Shown piece by piece: positions 36,078 through 45,500 of a stretch of 64,000 nt of DNA; positions within the stretch are counted from its first letter, which is position 1, and each line of letters starts with the position of its first letter. The notes beneath the pieces were generated by a model. The model saw only the letters and a list, made by a program, of their open reading frames with translations, ran no database searches and was not told where the DNA came from. The DNA is from G963692885 sp964658655 (GTDB lineage: Bacteria; Acidobacteriota; Terriglobia; Terriglobales; Acidobacteriaceae), in the NCBI GenBank assembly GCA_964658655.1, contig CAZZZL010000001.1:1-64000 (forward strand), given 5' to 3'. The translations under genes and the position numbers were made by a program.

Positions 36078-37131
36078 GAAAGCGCATCGTCTCCGCTGTC
36101 AACCCCGGACCAAAGGACATCGCACACCCACGCTGCCCCGGCCGCGACTGCTCCATCATTCGCTGCAGCACAAACATGACTGTCGCCGACGACATGTTTC
36201 CGAATGATGACAGCACCTCGCGCGACGATGCAAGCGCATCGGGCGGCAGCTCCAGTCCCTTCGTCACTGCATCCAGGATCGACCGGCCGCCGGGATGTAC
36301 AGCCCATAGATCGATCTTGTCGCGGTCTCTCATCAGTTCGCTATCGCTGAGCGCGCGACTTAATTCTCCCGGCACCTCCCCCGAGAGCAGCATGTCAAAA
36401 CCGAGCCCGCGAATCTTCCACGTAATCAGCCCGCGTGTCTCAGGAACCATCACCGCCTTGAAGCTGTCCAGGGCCAGGCCATGTGCATGCGCGGTTATAA
36501 GGCTCGCCGCCGCCCCATCTGCAAAGACCAGGAAAGAGAGCACCTGCTCGAGATCCTGGGTCTCCTGAAAGTGCAGCGTACACAATTCAAGGTTCAGCAT
36601 CAGCACACCGGCATTCGGCTCGGAACGCACAATATGCCGCGCCAGTTTCAGCGCGTTGATCGCGGCATAGCAGCCCATGAAGCCGATCATCGTGCGCTCC
36701 ACTCCCGGTGAAAGCCCAAGGTGTTCGACGATCTCAAAGTCCAGTCCCGGCGCATAGAATCCGGTGCAGCAAGTCACCAGCACGTGCGTAATTCCGGCGC
36801 GCTCCTTTTCTGTGAGCGCGAGTCTGTCAACGACCTTTCGCATAAGCAGTGGAGCGTTCTGCTCAAAAAGTTCCATTCGCCGCGCTGTACTGGGAAAGTT
36901 TCCGAGTCGATAAAACTCATGCGCATCTTGCGAAGAGAATTGGCTGGACCCTTTTTGCGTTTCGAGAAATGAGTACCGATGCGCGATGTTAGCCCGACCG
37001 ACCATGCGGCGAAAAACTGCACGAAGGCGAGGATCGGTAAGCATCTTCTCTGCGAAAACGACAAAGGCGTCGTGCACATTCTGCTCAGGTACGGCAGTGG
37101 CGATGCGATTCAGGTAAGCCGTAGCATGCAA
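36067..37131 (-). CDS. Type III polyketide synthase (chalcone synthase-like)
   Basis: The product has 354 residues, normal for bacterial type III synthases. The Cys-His-Asn triad is visible: Cys122 in VTCCTGFYAPG, His280 in WAVHPGGRSILDAV and Asn313 in FGNMSSATVMFVL. GFMGCYAAINALKLA and the C-terminal GPGLTAETM loop also fit. It condenses acyl-CoA starters with malonyl-CoA into alkylpyrones or alkylresorcinols; the starter cannot be told. It begins a leftward group with an overlapping methyltransferase, DUF2306, a flavoprotein and YceI, which together suggest a modified long-chain phenolic or pyrone lipid. Confidence 0.9.
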   Translation of the reverse strand: MHATAYLNRIATAVPEQNVHDAFVVFAEKMLTDPRLRAVFRRMVGRANIAHRYSFLETQKGSSQFSSQDAHEFYRLGNFPSTARRMELFEQNAPLLMRKVVDRLALTEKERAGITHVLVTCCTGFYAPGLDFEIVEHLGLSPGVERTMIGFMGCYAAINALKLARHIVRSEPNAGVLMLNLELCTLHFQETQDLEQVLSFLVFADGAAASLITAHAHGLALDSFKAVMVPETRGLITWKIRGLGFDMLLSGEVPGELSRALSDSELMRDRDKIDLWAVHPGGRSILDAVTKGLELPPDALASSREVLSSFGNMSSATVMFVLQRMMEQSRPGQRGCAMSFGPGLTAETMRFHAV

Positions 37132-37478
37132 AGTAAACTCTCAGTAGGATCGGATAGCGGGTCGGGTGGTATCTTCAGAAACCTGAAACACTGAGCGATG
37201 ACGATCGACCGTTTGTCGACACTTCTGAGAGTTCAGGCTTCGTAATCTTAATCCAGACGCGACCGAGGTTTTGGGCAAGGCCATTACTCTTTTGATAACA
37301 CCGGAAGATGACTGGCGGGATGACGATTCGTTCATCAAGAAGAAGCTGGCTCGCTTACCCGAATGTGACTTGCTCACACGCAAAATTGTTTGTGAGTCGT
37401 TCACTTTTTATCCAGCCGCGAGTTGCCGATGGTCTTGATATAAAGACACGAAGCGCCTGAAGGCAATAGGATCAAGTC
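37132..37478. promoter_or_regulatory. Divergent region between PKS cluster and two-component genes
   Basis: This stretch of about 350 bases separates the leftward polyketide genes from the rightward response regulator, so it should hold both promoters. No gene is recognisable in it and no operator repeat stands out. Confidence 0.4.
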
Positions 37479-38156
37479 ATGCGACTCCTGTTAGTCGAGG
37501 ATGAACTCGAGATTCAGAGCTTCGTCAAGCAGTCCTTGACCGGAGCGGGCTACGAGGTCGACACAGCGGAGGACGGAAGTTCTGCTGCGCGCCTGGCCAA
37601 GAAGCAGCTTTATCATGGCATGATTGTCGATTTGGGTCTGCCGGATCAGGACGGAATCGACCTGATCCTGCAGTTGAGGAAATCAGGCGTTACCTGCCCC
37701 GTCCTGATTCTATCGGCGCGACGCTCTGTAGATGACCGGGTAAAGGGCCTGGAACTCGGCGGCGACGACTATCTGACGAAACCCTTCGCCATTGCCGAAC
37801 TGCTGGCCAGGATGCGTAATCTCCTCAGACGCAATTCTCCCCAGACCGAAGACGCAACTCGTCTGCGCATCCACGATCTGGAGCTTGACCTGCTCAAGAG
37901 AAGAGCGACGCGAGGCGATACGGTTCTTAATTTAAGTCCGCAGGAGTTCGTGTTACTTGAGTATCTCTGCCGCCACTCAGGAAGAGTTGTTACCCGCTCC
38001 ATGCTGCTGACGGAGGTATGGGGTATGCGCATTCAACCCGACACAAATGTCGTCGACGTTCACATTTATCGTCTTCGGGGAAAAATTGACACTGACGGCC
38101 GCGAACCGCTGATCAAGACATTGCGAGGTATCGGATATGTCCTTAAAGGAAGCTAA
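37479..38156 (+). CDS. OmpR-family response regulator
   Basis: The product has 225 residues. The receiver domain (1-115) has phosphoacceptor Asp51 in MIVDLGLPDQDG, the acidic pair at VEDE and Lys101 in YLTKPF. The winged-helix output domain (about 128-222) has NLSPQEFVLLEYLCRHSGRVVTR and DVHIYRLRGKID with GIGYVL. It would bind promoter repeats when phosphorylated by the sensor kinase encoded next, with which it overlaps by 20 bases. It resembles the CusR/QseB group but the signal is unknown. The upstream region may be autoregulated. Confidence 0.95.
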   Translation: MRLLLVEDELEIQSFVKQSLTGAGYEVDTAEDGSSAARLAKKQLYHGMIVDLGLPDQDGIDLILQLRKSGVTCPVLILSARRSVDDRVKGLELGGDDYLTKPFAIAELLARMRNLLRRNSPQTEDATRLRIHDLELDLLKRRATRGDTVLNLSPQEFVLLEYLCRHSGRVVTRSMLLTEVWGMRIQPDTNVVDVHIYRLRGKIDTDGREPLIKTLRGIGYVLKGS

Positions 38157-39603
38157 TCCGATTATGCAAAGTGCCGCGTGGCGAATCTCGCTCTGGGCAA
38201 GCGTGGCATTTGCTATTGGAACCATGCTGGTCTTCGCGATGCTTCACCGATTTGTTGCCGACGATATCCAGCGGCGCAGCGATGCATGGCTTTCAGGTGA
38301 AGTTGAGGTTTTAGGTGATGTGGCTGAACGAACGCCAAAAGACAGCCTTTATCGCCGGGTTGTGGGAGAGGTGGCCGAACTTGCCAGTCGGGAGGTTCCG
38401 AATCGTCAGCGATCCAGCGGCAACGATAACGATGCTGTTTTCTTTCTTCAGGCAGGGGACACCGGGCCGGTAAAACTATGGGTAGGTTCAGGAGATTCTG
38501 CCGCGAACCTATCGGCCATCCGCTCTGCGCGAGTAGTGCCTGATGTGCCGTTCGACGTGCAGGTTCGAGGCTTCGACGTTCCATTTCGAGTGGCATCCGT
38601 GCGCATCGAGGACGGCAGCAATATTTATCTCGGTTTGTCTGAACGGGATGAACGCCGCGTACTGAGAAGTTTGCGTGCACGCTTTCTCACGCTTTGGATT
38701 GCCATTGTGCTGCTCGGTTTTGTGATCGTGTTTTTTGCCACGCGAAAGATGTTAGGCCGTGTCAGCGAAATTACGGAAGCGGCGTCGCGCATCGGCCAGT
38801 CAGATCTAAGCAGCCGCGTTCCTGATACGAAGGGAAAGGATGAAATTGGCCACCTGGGGCGCACCTTGAATCATATGCTCGACAGGATTGAGAGCACAGT
38901 TCATCAACTCCACACGATTACGGACGCGCTTGCCCATGATTTGAGAAGTCCTCTCACGGCAATCCGTGGGAAGTTGGAAACTGCGTTGATCAGTGATACC
39001 CGAACTGATCATGCAGAGACAATCATTTGCGCAATCGACGAACTCGACCGCCTTACTGAGTTCCTTAACACCTCACTTGACGTGGCGGAGGCGAAGGCCG
39101 ATGCACTCAGGCTATCCCGGGCGCAAGTAGATCTCGACGACTTAGTCAGAGGCATGATCGACCTGTACGAACCTTCCATGAGCGATGGAGGACTAGGCGT
39201 CGAGATTCGAAGCGCAGGTTCACTGCATGTTCTGGTGGATCCCGCGCTCCTGCACCGCGTCATCGCAAACCTGCTTGATAACGAACTCAAACATCTACCC
39301 GCTTCCCGCTTCGTTTGGATATCGCTTCGATCGGATCATTCAATGGCCACGCTTACCCTGGAAGACAATGGCCCCGGTTTCGATGAAGAAATTATCAGCC
39401 ACCTGTTTGAGCGAAGGGTGAAAGGACGCGCATCGCGGGGGCACGGACTTGGACTTGCCTTCGTTGAGGCAGTGGTTCGGGTCCACGGAGGCTTTGTCAC
39501 AGCGGCAAACCGTTCTGAAGGTGGAGCGCGACTGACCCTTACTCTCCCGCTATGCGCCGCTGATGAAGACGTATCTCAATCCGCCGCATTGGTGCATGGT
39601 TGA
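38137..39603 (+). CDS. HAMP-domain sensor histidine kinase
   Basis: The product has up to 488 residues; an alternative start at 38164 (MQSAAW) gives 479. Two membrane helices (about 21-38 and 183-200) frame a periplasmic sensor region of about 140 residues. HAMP follows (about 202-255), then the dimerisation helix with His267 in LAHDLRSPLTAIRG, and the ATPase with NLLDNELKHLP, LEDNGPGFDEE and GHGLGLAFVEA. It phosphorylates the regulator encoded before it. The N-box has Glu-Leu where Ala-Ile/Val is usual, otherwise it looks active. The ligand is unknown. Confidence 0.9.
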   Translation: MSLKEANPIMQSAAWRISLWASVAFAIGTMLVFAMLHRFVADDIQRRSDAWLSGEVEVLGDVAERTPKDSLYRRVVGEVAELASREVPNRQRSSGNDNDAVFFLQAGDTGPVKLWVGSGDSAANLSAIRSARVVPDVPFDVQVRGFDVPFRVASVRIEDGSNIYLGLSERDERRVLRSLRARFLTLWIAIVLLGFVIVFFATRKMLGRVSEITEAASRIGQSDLSSRVPDTKGKDEIGHLGRTLNHMLDRIESTVHQLHTITDALAHDLRSPLTAIRGKLETALISDTRTDHAETIICAIDELDRLTEFLNTSLDVAEAKADALRLSRAQVDLDDLVRGMIDLYEPSMSDGGLGVEIRSAGSLHVLVDPALLHRVIANLLDNELKHLPASRFVWISLRSDHSMATLTLEDNGPGFDEEIISHLFERRVKGRASRGHGLGLAFVEAVVRVHGGFVTAANRSEGGARLTLTLPLCAADEDVSQSAALVHG

Positions 39604-39818
39604 TCAGTCATGGCCCGAAAAAACAGGCAATACGTTAACGACAAGAGCTTGTTAGAAGTTGCTTCTCAGAGTTCCAGGCCGATCGAGCGAGGAAAGCGCG
39701 ATGACTCCTCTACAGTTGTCTTATTTGGAATTGCGCGCCCGGGCGAGGCAATCTATTTTTGGCCCAGCCAGCGCCCTCGCTTCGATTCACTGCTTTCGCA
39801 TTTGCCCGCATTCAGATT
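39604..39818. other. Space after the histidine kinase
   Basis: A short plus-strand frame at 39610-39822 has no motif and no clear start signal. I see no terminator hairpin. Confidence 0.3.
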
Positions 39819-39983
39819 TTAAAAGGCGATCTCATCCAATCCACCTAGAGTCAGTTGAGAATACTCGCGCCCTGTGACATCCACCGGTTTTTTCGCGGGC
39901 TCCTGTGCGGCGAGTAATGCCGCGATGGTACCGAAGACAAAAGCAATCCAGGCATATCGACAAAGGATTGAATGAGTCTTCAA
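39819..39983 (-). CDS. Possible small exported peptide, 54 aa
   Basis: A minus-strand frame starts at TTG 39983, seven bases after an AAGAGGT ribosome binding site. It encodes a basic N-terminus, a hydrophobic core (WIAFVFGTIAALLAAQ) that looks like a signal peptide, and a short polar mature part (KPVDVTGREYSQLTLGGLDE) before a TAA. I do not recognise it. It could be a real secreted peptide or only the beginning of a gene whose body was lost, since the next DNA to the left shows no coding sequence that continues it. Confidence 0.4.
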   Translation of the reverse strand: MKTHSILCRYAWIAFVFGTIAALLAAQEPAKKPVDVTGREYSQLTLGGLDEIAF

Positions 39984-40145
39984 TGATGAGACCTCTTGGA
40001 ATGGATGTTGCCGTGCCAGTATTCAGTTGTAGGGCCGGAAAATAACAGGAACTGCTCGCATATATTTGAGATTAGACATACTCGGTGGGACTATCACGTT
40101 GCACGGCTTTTCGAATAAATCGCGTCTGAGCTCATTGGCCAGTCT

Positions 40146-40511
40146 TTGCTGGGCTTGTCGATGCGTTCGCAAGACTCCTGCCCGCTGTTCGGACAGCAAT
40201 TCGCTACCATCAATGTTACTGTTTTCGATCCATCCGGTGGCGCTGTTGCGCAGGCAAAGATTTCCGTCCGCAATATCGATGACGGTGTCGTGCGGAATGG
40301 AGATTCAGGAAAGACAGGGACCAAGGCTATTCCAGGGTTTCCTGCGGACCAATACACATTAACCGTGAACGCAGATTCTTTTGCCACCTACGAGCAGCGC
40401 GTCGTGCTGACTCTGGGCCAGGTCGCTGATGTGCAGGTGCCTGTTCGGATCCCTACCGCAACACAGCAATCGGCAGACCTGCTGCATTCCACGCCTGGAA
40501 TCCACATATGA
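40146..40511 (+). pseudogene. Orphan carboxypeptidase-regulatory-like domain, probable receptor fragment
   Basis: The frame encodes INVTVFDPSGGAVAQAKISV, then FPADQYTLTVNADSFATYEQ and VVLTLGQVADVQVPVRI. This is one complete carboxypeptidase-regulatory (Cna-B-like) domain of the type that opens Oar-like TonB receptors. No plug or barrel follows; the last 20 codons run into the end of the cysteine dioxygenase gene coming from the other side. A signal peptide is not clearly in frame. It is probably a receptor start truncated by a rearrangement, or a free-standing small domain protein. Confidence 0.55.
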
Positions 40512-40530
40512 TGTCCGTCGCACGCCAGAT

Positions 40531-41394
40531 TCAGATATCCTGCAAAGCTGCCGCAGCAAGACTCGATGTGTAACCTTCCGAGCAAAACACGATTACATGC
40601 AGGTCGTGGCTCGTCGCCAGCGGCAACCGCGAACTCGACAGAGGATCGAACCGCCATTCGAGTACATTTCGTTCGACAATCATTGCATTCGCGATGGTGC
40701 CTTCGATCGCTCGCTGACTCTCCGGACGAATATCAACGAGCAAGGCGTTTGAATGTTTAGACGCATCGATTGCCTCCCGCGGAGAGAGGCGCCGCAGTCG
40801 TTGCCTTGCTGCTGCGAGCATCTTGTCGATAGTCAAAGGCGCGGTTTCAGCTTCCCGTTTGCGCTGTGCCCATTCTTGTTCGAAGGTGCTGGCTGGTATG
40901 GGTGCACGCTCTCTTGGAATAAGCCGATCCCCATCGAACTCATACTCGTTCATCTCGCTCAGCGGAGGAGAATACGCGTGAATGCTGATCGCCGGTCCAT
41001 AGGATTCGTTCCGCACATCGTGCGCGTAATCAGGGCCGAATGCATGGGACCTTCCGGGATATAACACTTTAGCCTGATGATCAGGGCGATGTTCTTGAAG
41101 AATCCCACTCGCTACAACGAACGCTCCGGAAGATTCTCCATGGTCATGGAATCCGGTTGATTGTCCGGGCATCCAGCTGATCAACCAGAGGTCATAGTCG
41201 GAATCGACATACAACCGCTCGTACCATCGCCTGTCTCTGCGCAGTTGCACCCCTTCGAGCCATTGGCCCGAGGTAACGAACGAATCGACGATGTCAGCGA
41301 GTTCTCCGGGCGTCTTCGGCCGAGGGCTGATTTGGTCCGTCACAAATGCCTGACCTGTCTTACTCACTCTGTCTAGTACCTCACTCATGCTCAT
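40531..41394 (-). CDS. Cysteine dioxygenase fused to a rhodanese domain, with premature stop
   Basis: The first 175 residues form a cysteine dioxygenase cupin with iron ligands His83 and His85 (GFHDHGESSGAF) and His125 (DYAHDV). Residues from about 190 form a rhodanese domain with LLVDIRPESQRAIEG and the active-site Cys271 in VIVFCSEGYTSS. The frame stops with TGA at 40531-40533 after LQDI. Reading through, the same frame continues IWRATDIICGFQAWNAAGLP to a TAG at 40453, exactly the end of a rhodanese fold. The TGA probably arose from GGA. The expected function is oxidation of cysteine to its sulfinate with sulfur handling by the rhodanese. The truncated form lacks the last strand and helix and may be unstable. 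Confidence 0.85.
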   Translation of the reverse strand: MSMSEVLDRVSKTGQAFVTDQISPRPKTPGELADIVDSFVTSGQWLEGVQLRRDRRWYERLYVDSDYDLWLISWMPGQSTGFHDHGESSGAFVVASGILQEHRPDHQAKVLYPGRSHAFGPDYAHDVRNESYGPAISIHAYSPPLSEMNEYEFDGDRLIPRERAPIPASTFEQEWAQRKREAETAPLTIDKMLAAARQRLRRLSPREAIDASKHSNALLVDIRPESQRAIEGTIANAMIVERNVLEWRFDPLSSSRLPLATSHDLHVIVFCSEGYTSSLAAAALQDI

Positions 41395-41403
41395 CCCTTG
41401 CAG

Positions 41404-41874
41404 CTACTCGGCTTTTTTCAGATCGACTTGATGAATCGGAAGATCCCAGTGATTTGCAGTAAGCTCCCAACGCCTCTTCTCATCGCGTTTAAACGATGCC
41501 TGGTCAGGGAAAAGCTGCCTGGCAACTTCTACCTCGGAATCACCGGCCGGCGCGTCGTGCGAAGCTCGGACAATGATGACGCGGTAGTCCCATCGGGACT
41601 CTTCACTTGTGTGCAGGCTCGGCGACCAGATTTTGTAATCGAGCACGTACCCAAGCTGCTTTTGCCGCTCCAGAATCGCAATCTGGTACTTACGGAAAAT
41701 GTCGAACCACTCATCCCCAAAGCCGTACCGTACTCGGTAAACCCACTCTTCCGTCTCGGGCCTTGCTGATGCGCCGGGCGTCGATTGAACGGCCTGCGCA
41801 GAGAGTGGGAGTAAGAGAGAACTCAATATCGAGATCGTCCAGAGGATTCGCTTGCTTTGAGAAGCGAGTTGCAT
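41404..41874 (-). CDS. Exported hypothetical protein
   Basis: I place the start at ATG 41874 after a GGAGG site. A signal peptide follows (about 1-28, ILWTISILSSLLLPLSAQA). The mature part of about 128 residues is rich in aromatic and charged residues (VYRVRYGFGDEWFDIFRKYQ, LERQKQLGYVLDYKIWSP, SRWDYRVIIVRA). It has no motif I can name. It resembles small periplasmic proteins of unknown function seen in acidobacteria. It ends nine bases before the cysteine dioxygenase start, in the same direction, so the two may be cotranscribed. Confidence 0.7.
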   Translation of the reverse strand: MQLASQSKRILWTISILSSLLLPLSAQAVQSTPGASARPETEEWVYRVRYGFGDEWFDIFRKYQIAILERQKQLGYVLDYKIWSPSLHTSEESRWDYRVIIVRASHDAPAGDSEVEVARQLFPDQASFKRDEKRRWELTANHWDLPIHQVDLKKAE

Positions 41875-41901
41875 AGAACCTCCACAGCTTATCCATCGCA
41901 A

Positions 41902-42547
41902 ACGAGCTTAGACACCCAAAACAGGCGCGTCAGCCATCGCTGCTTAATTACTAGTTTGTTATTCGAATGAGCTATGGGCGGGAAAAACGAGGCGGTTCGC
42001 AGCTCACCCAAGGAAAGGTTGGTCGCAGCGACAACAACGAAGGAGAGGGACCGCCATAAGGTGACGCTAACATGACCTGAAGAACCCGGTCAATCCTTCG
42101 CTACTAAAGAACAGTGTGATCCGAAGGCCATACGCCACTCTGCAAAACTCCAAAGCCTCCAAGGTGAGAAGTATCTCAACAGAATTATCCGCGAACTTAT
42201 CCGCCAATTTATGACCGACTGTCTTACATTGCAGAGCCGGGACGGTTGAGATGCTGTGTTATTCTTTGTCCACAATGCTGCTCGGCATATTTATCAACAT
42301 GCGCTGTTGTTGTCCCCGCTGACCAAAGCGCGCCTGAGCCTGTCCTACCGCCATCTCCATGACGAGATGTTCACCCAGAAGAGTTGAATCTCCGGCCCAG
42401 ACCCTCTACTGTCCGCGCCTTTATCCCGTGAGCAGATTCAGGTCGCAGCGGCCGGACACCCTATCTAAGTCAGCCACACGAAGGTAGCAGCATAAGTTCT
42501 GTTACCAGTGTGGCGACTCGATTCACCTACGAGGAGGAGTTACATTC
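41902..42547. promoter_or_regulatory. Upstream region of the TonB receptor gene
   Basis: No gene is recognisable in this 646-bp space. It should contain the promoter of the receptor gene on the right and of the exported protein gene on the left. A GAGGAGGAG ribosome binding site lies at its end. Confidence 0.4.
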
Positions 42548-45500
42548 ATGCAAATCAAAACAAGTGGCATTCGGGTGATCGCGCGAGTTTTTCTCCTGTT
42601 GCTCGCCGTATTGCCATCGTTCGCGCAAACGTTTCGCGGTGATATCAACGGTGCAATCACCGACCCTTCAGGTGCGGTTGTTCCCGGCGCCAAGGTCACC
42701 GCGACTGAGGTTGGAACCAAGGCAGTACGCGAAACAATTTCCTCCGGCGCGGGCGAGTTTCTATTTAACAGCCTCCCCGCCGGCGACTACACGGTCAAGG
42801 TCGAAGCAGCTAACTTTCAAACGACTGAAATAAATGGTGTACAGGTGTTAGCCGGCAAGATATATACACTGCCTGTGAAGCTGGCTCTTGCGCAACAGGC
42901 CTCGACAGTCGAAGTCTCCGCCGATGCGCTTTCGCTCGATACTACGACTACTACGCAAACGACTACGCTGGAAGGGAAATCGCTGCAGGATACACCACTC
43001 AATGGCCGCGACTTTACGCAACTTCTCGGCAGTTCAGTGGCCTTCGCCGGCTACAACAACAGCGGCTCGGTGAATGGAACACGCAGTAACCAGATTAACT
43101 GGACTATCAATGGCACTGACAATAACGATCTTTATCTAAATGTGAACGCGGTAAACCAGGGCGGCATCAGCGGCATCGCCGGGGTTGTCTATCCCATCGA
43201 CGCGCTCGACGAGTACTCGCTCCAGACGTCGGGTAACAGCGAATCAGGTCGCAGTCCCGGCGGAAACGTAAACGTTACCACCAAGTCCGGTTCCAATCAG
43301 TTCCACGGTGACGCTTATTACTACAACCGCAATGAGGCCTTGGCTGTATCCTCGCCATTCGTGCAACCCGGCTCGCCGGCTCAGCCTCTGCGCAACCAGA
43401 ACTTTGGAGCTTCAGTAGGTGGTCCTATCTGGCGTGATCACACATTCCTCTTCCTTCTTTATGAAGAGCAGAAATTCGAAATCGGTGGAACAAACACCGT
43501 CACCGAGCCTTCACCGGCTTACGAGGCGCTGGCACTCAAGGAACTGACCAAGTACGGTGTCGCACCCAGCCGGGTCTCGCAGGGAATTCTCAGCACATTG
43601 TGGGATCCTAGCGTCATTGCAAATCTTCCTGGAACTCCGCTGAATTACTCCAGCAGCGCGCCGCAGAGCGGCTATAGCCACAACGCAGTGGCCCACGTTG
43701 ACCACAACTTCAGTGATCGCAGCCATATCTCAGGCATCTACTATTATGGACAGGGTTACGCCGACGCACCTAGTTGCATCTTCGTCTGCTCTTATCTGCC
43801 GGAATACTTCCAGACTGTTCCCTCGCATATCTCGAACTACAACTTGGTCTGGAATTACAGCCTCAAACCCAACCTGACTAATCAGCTCGCGGCTGGCGTC
43901 AACTACTTCAGACAGAACTTCGCCGATGCGGTGCACAGCCAGAATCCGCTGACGCTGGCCGGCCTGAATATTGGAACTAATATTTCCGGCACGCCGCAGG
44001 TAGCTATCAACGGCTTCGATTCGATCGGCGTCACGCCGACCTCGGGCCGTAACGATATCTCCGGGCAGATTTCTGACACAGTCTCCTGGACCCTAGGCAA
44101 ACACCAGGTGCGATTCGGAGCTGAGTATCGCCGCTCTTACATCGATCTCTACTACTATTTCGGCGGCCGCGGCGCGTTCAACTTCGGCACTGGGCCCAGC
44201 CAGATCGGGCCCTGGTCCGCCGACACCTCCGTCACCGATTCCAACGTCCTCAATCTGGCCGATTTCCTTGCCGGCTACTCCTACACCTCGAACATCACGC
44301 TGGGCACCCAGGAGCGCGATATCTATACCCACACCGGATCAGTGTTTGGCGAAGACTCCTGGCAGGTCAACCCGAAGCTGAACATCAACCTCGGCCTGCG
44401 TTATGACTACCAGCAGCCCTTCTATACCAACGATCCAAACCTGTCTTACTTCGATCCAAACAGCCCAACAGGGCTGGTTGCTGCGGGTGGTTCCGGCAAT
44501 CCGGACTACATCTACAACAGTAACAAGCTCAACTTCTCCCCGCGCATTGGTATCTCCTACCAGCAGAGCGAACGCACGGTTGTTCGCGCGAATTATGGAC
44601 TGTACTTTGACCAGCCCGCCGGCCAGGCTTTCTTTGGCAATATCGGTATTCCCAATGGCGGCTCTGGCGGCGCCAACAACAACCCGGTCGGCACTCAGCC
44701 TAATGAGGCGATCGTCCTCGGCGCGTCGACACCGGGTAAGCCCATCTGGACTTACGGCCAGCAGACACCCATTTTCACGCCCGCACTGGGTCAACCGACG
44801 GGTAACAATGTCGTTTCGATTTACTCCGCCAGCCGAAACTTCAGGACGCCCTACGCACAGCTCTTCGGCCTGAACGTCGAGCAGAGCCTAGGCAAAGCGT
44901 GGCAACTGAACATCGGCTATGCCGGCACCGTTAGCCGCCATAACCTCGTACTGCAGGACATCAATCAGAATGCCCCGGGCGGCGACCAGAACCCAGCGAC
45001 CGTGACGGTGAATGGAAACACATTCAGTTATCAGCAATCTACGCGGCCCTACTTCTCCAAGTTTCCTAATTTCGGCATCATCAACCAGATCAATTCCGCA
45101 GCTACCTCCAGCTACAATGCGCTCCAGGTTACCTTGCGCAGCAGCGCCTGGCATGGGCTTACCAGCCAGTTTGCCTACGCATGGAGCCACAATCTCGACG
45201 ACTCGAGCGTGTTCAACACTATTCCGCAGAACTCGCTAAATCTTTCCGGCGACTACGGCAACGCCAACAACGATATCCGCAACCACTTCTCGTCCTATCT
45301 CGGCTACGCAATTCCTGGCTCCGCGCACGGACCGAAAGCTCTGACGCACGGCTGGGAAGTAAACGGCATCCTCAAATACCAGAATGGCCAGCCAATCAAC
45401 GTGCTTACGGGCCAGGACAACAGTGGTACGGCCGAGGGCGAGGACCGTGCCAACATCACGGGAACTGCACTCACCGGCAACGAAAAAGTGCAGGGTCACT

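Noticed and set aside
37141..37404. An 87-codon minus-strand frame upstream of the PKS gene
   Set aside because: No motif or ribosome binding site; more likely promoter region.
7335..40533. Recoding of stop codons as a genome-wide feature (TAG at 7335 and TGA at 40531)
   Set aside because: TAG, TGA and TAA all occur as lone premature stops in different genes, while all three end intact genes elsewhere; mutation or sequence error is simpler.
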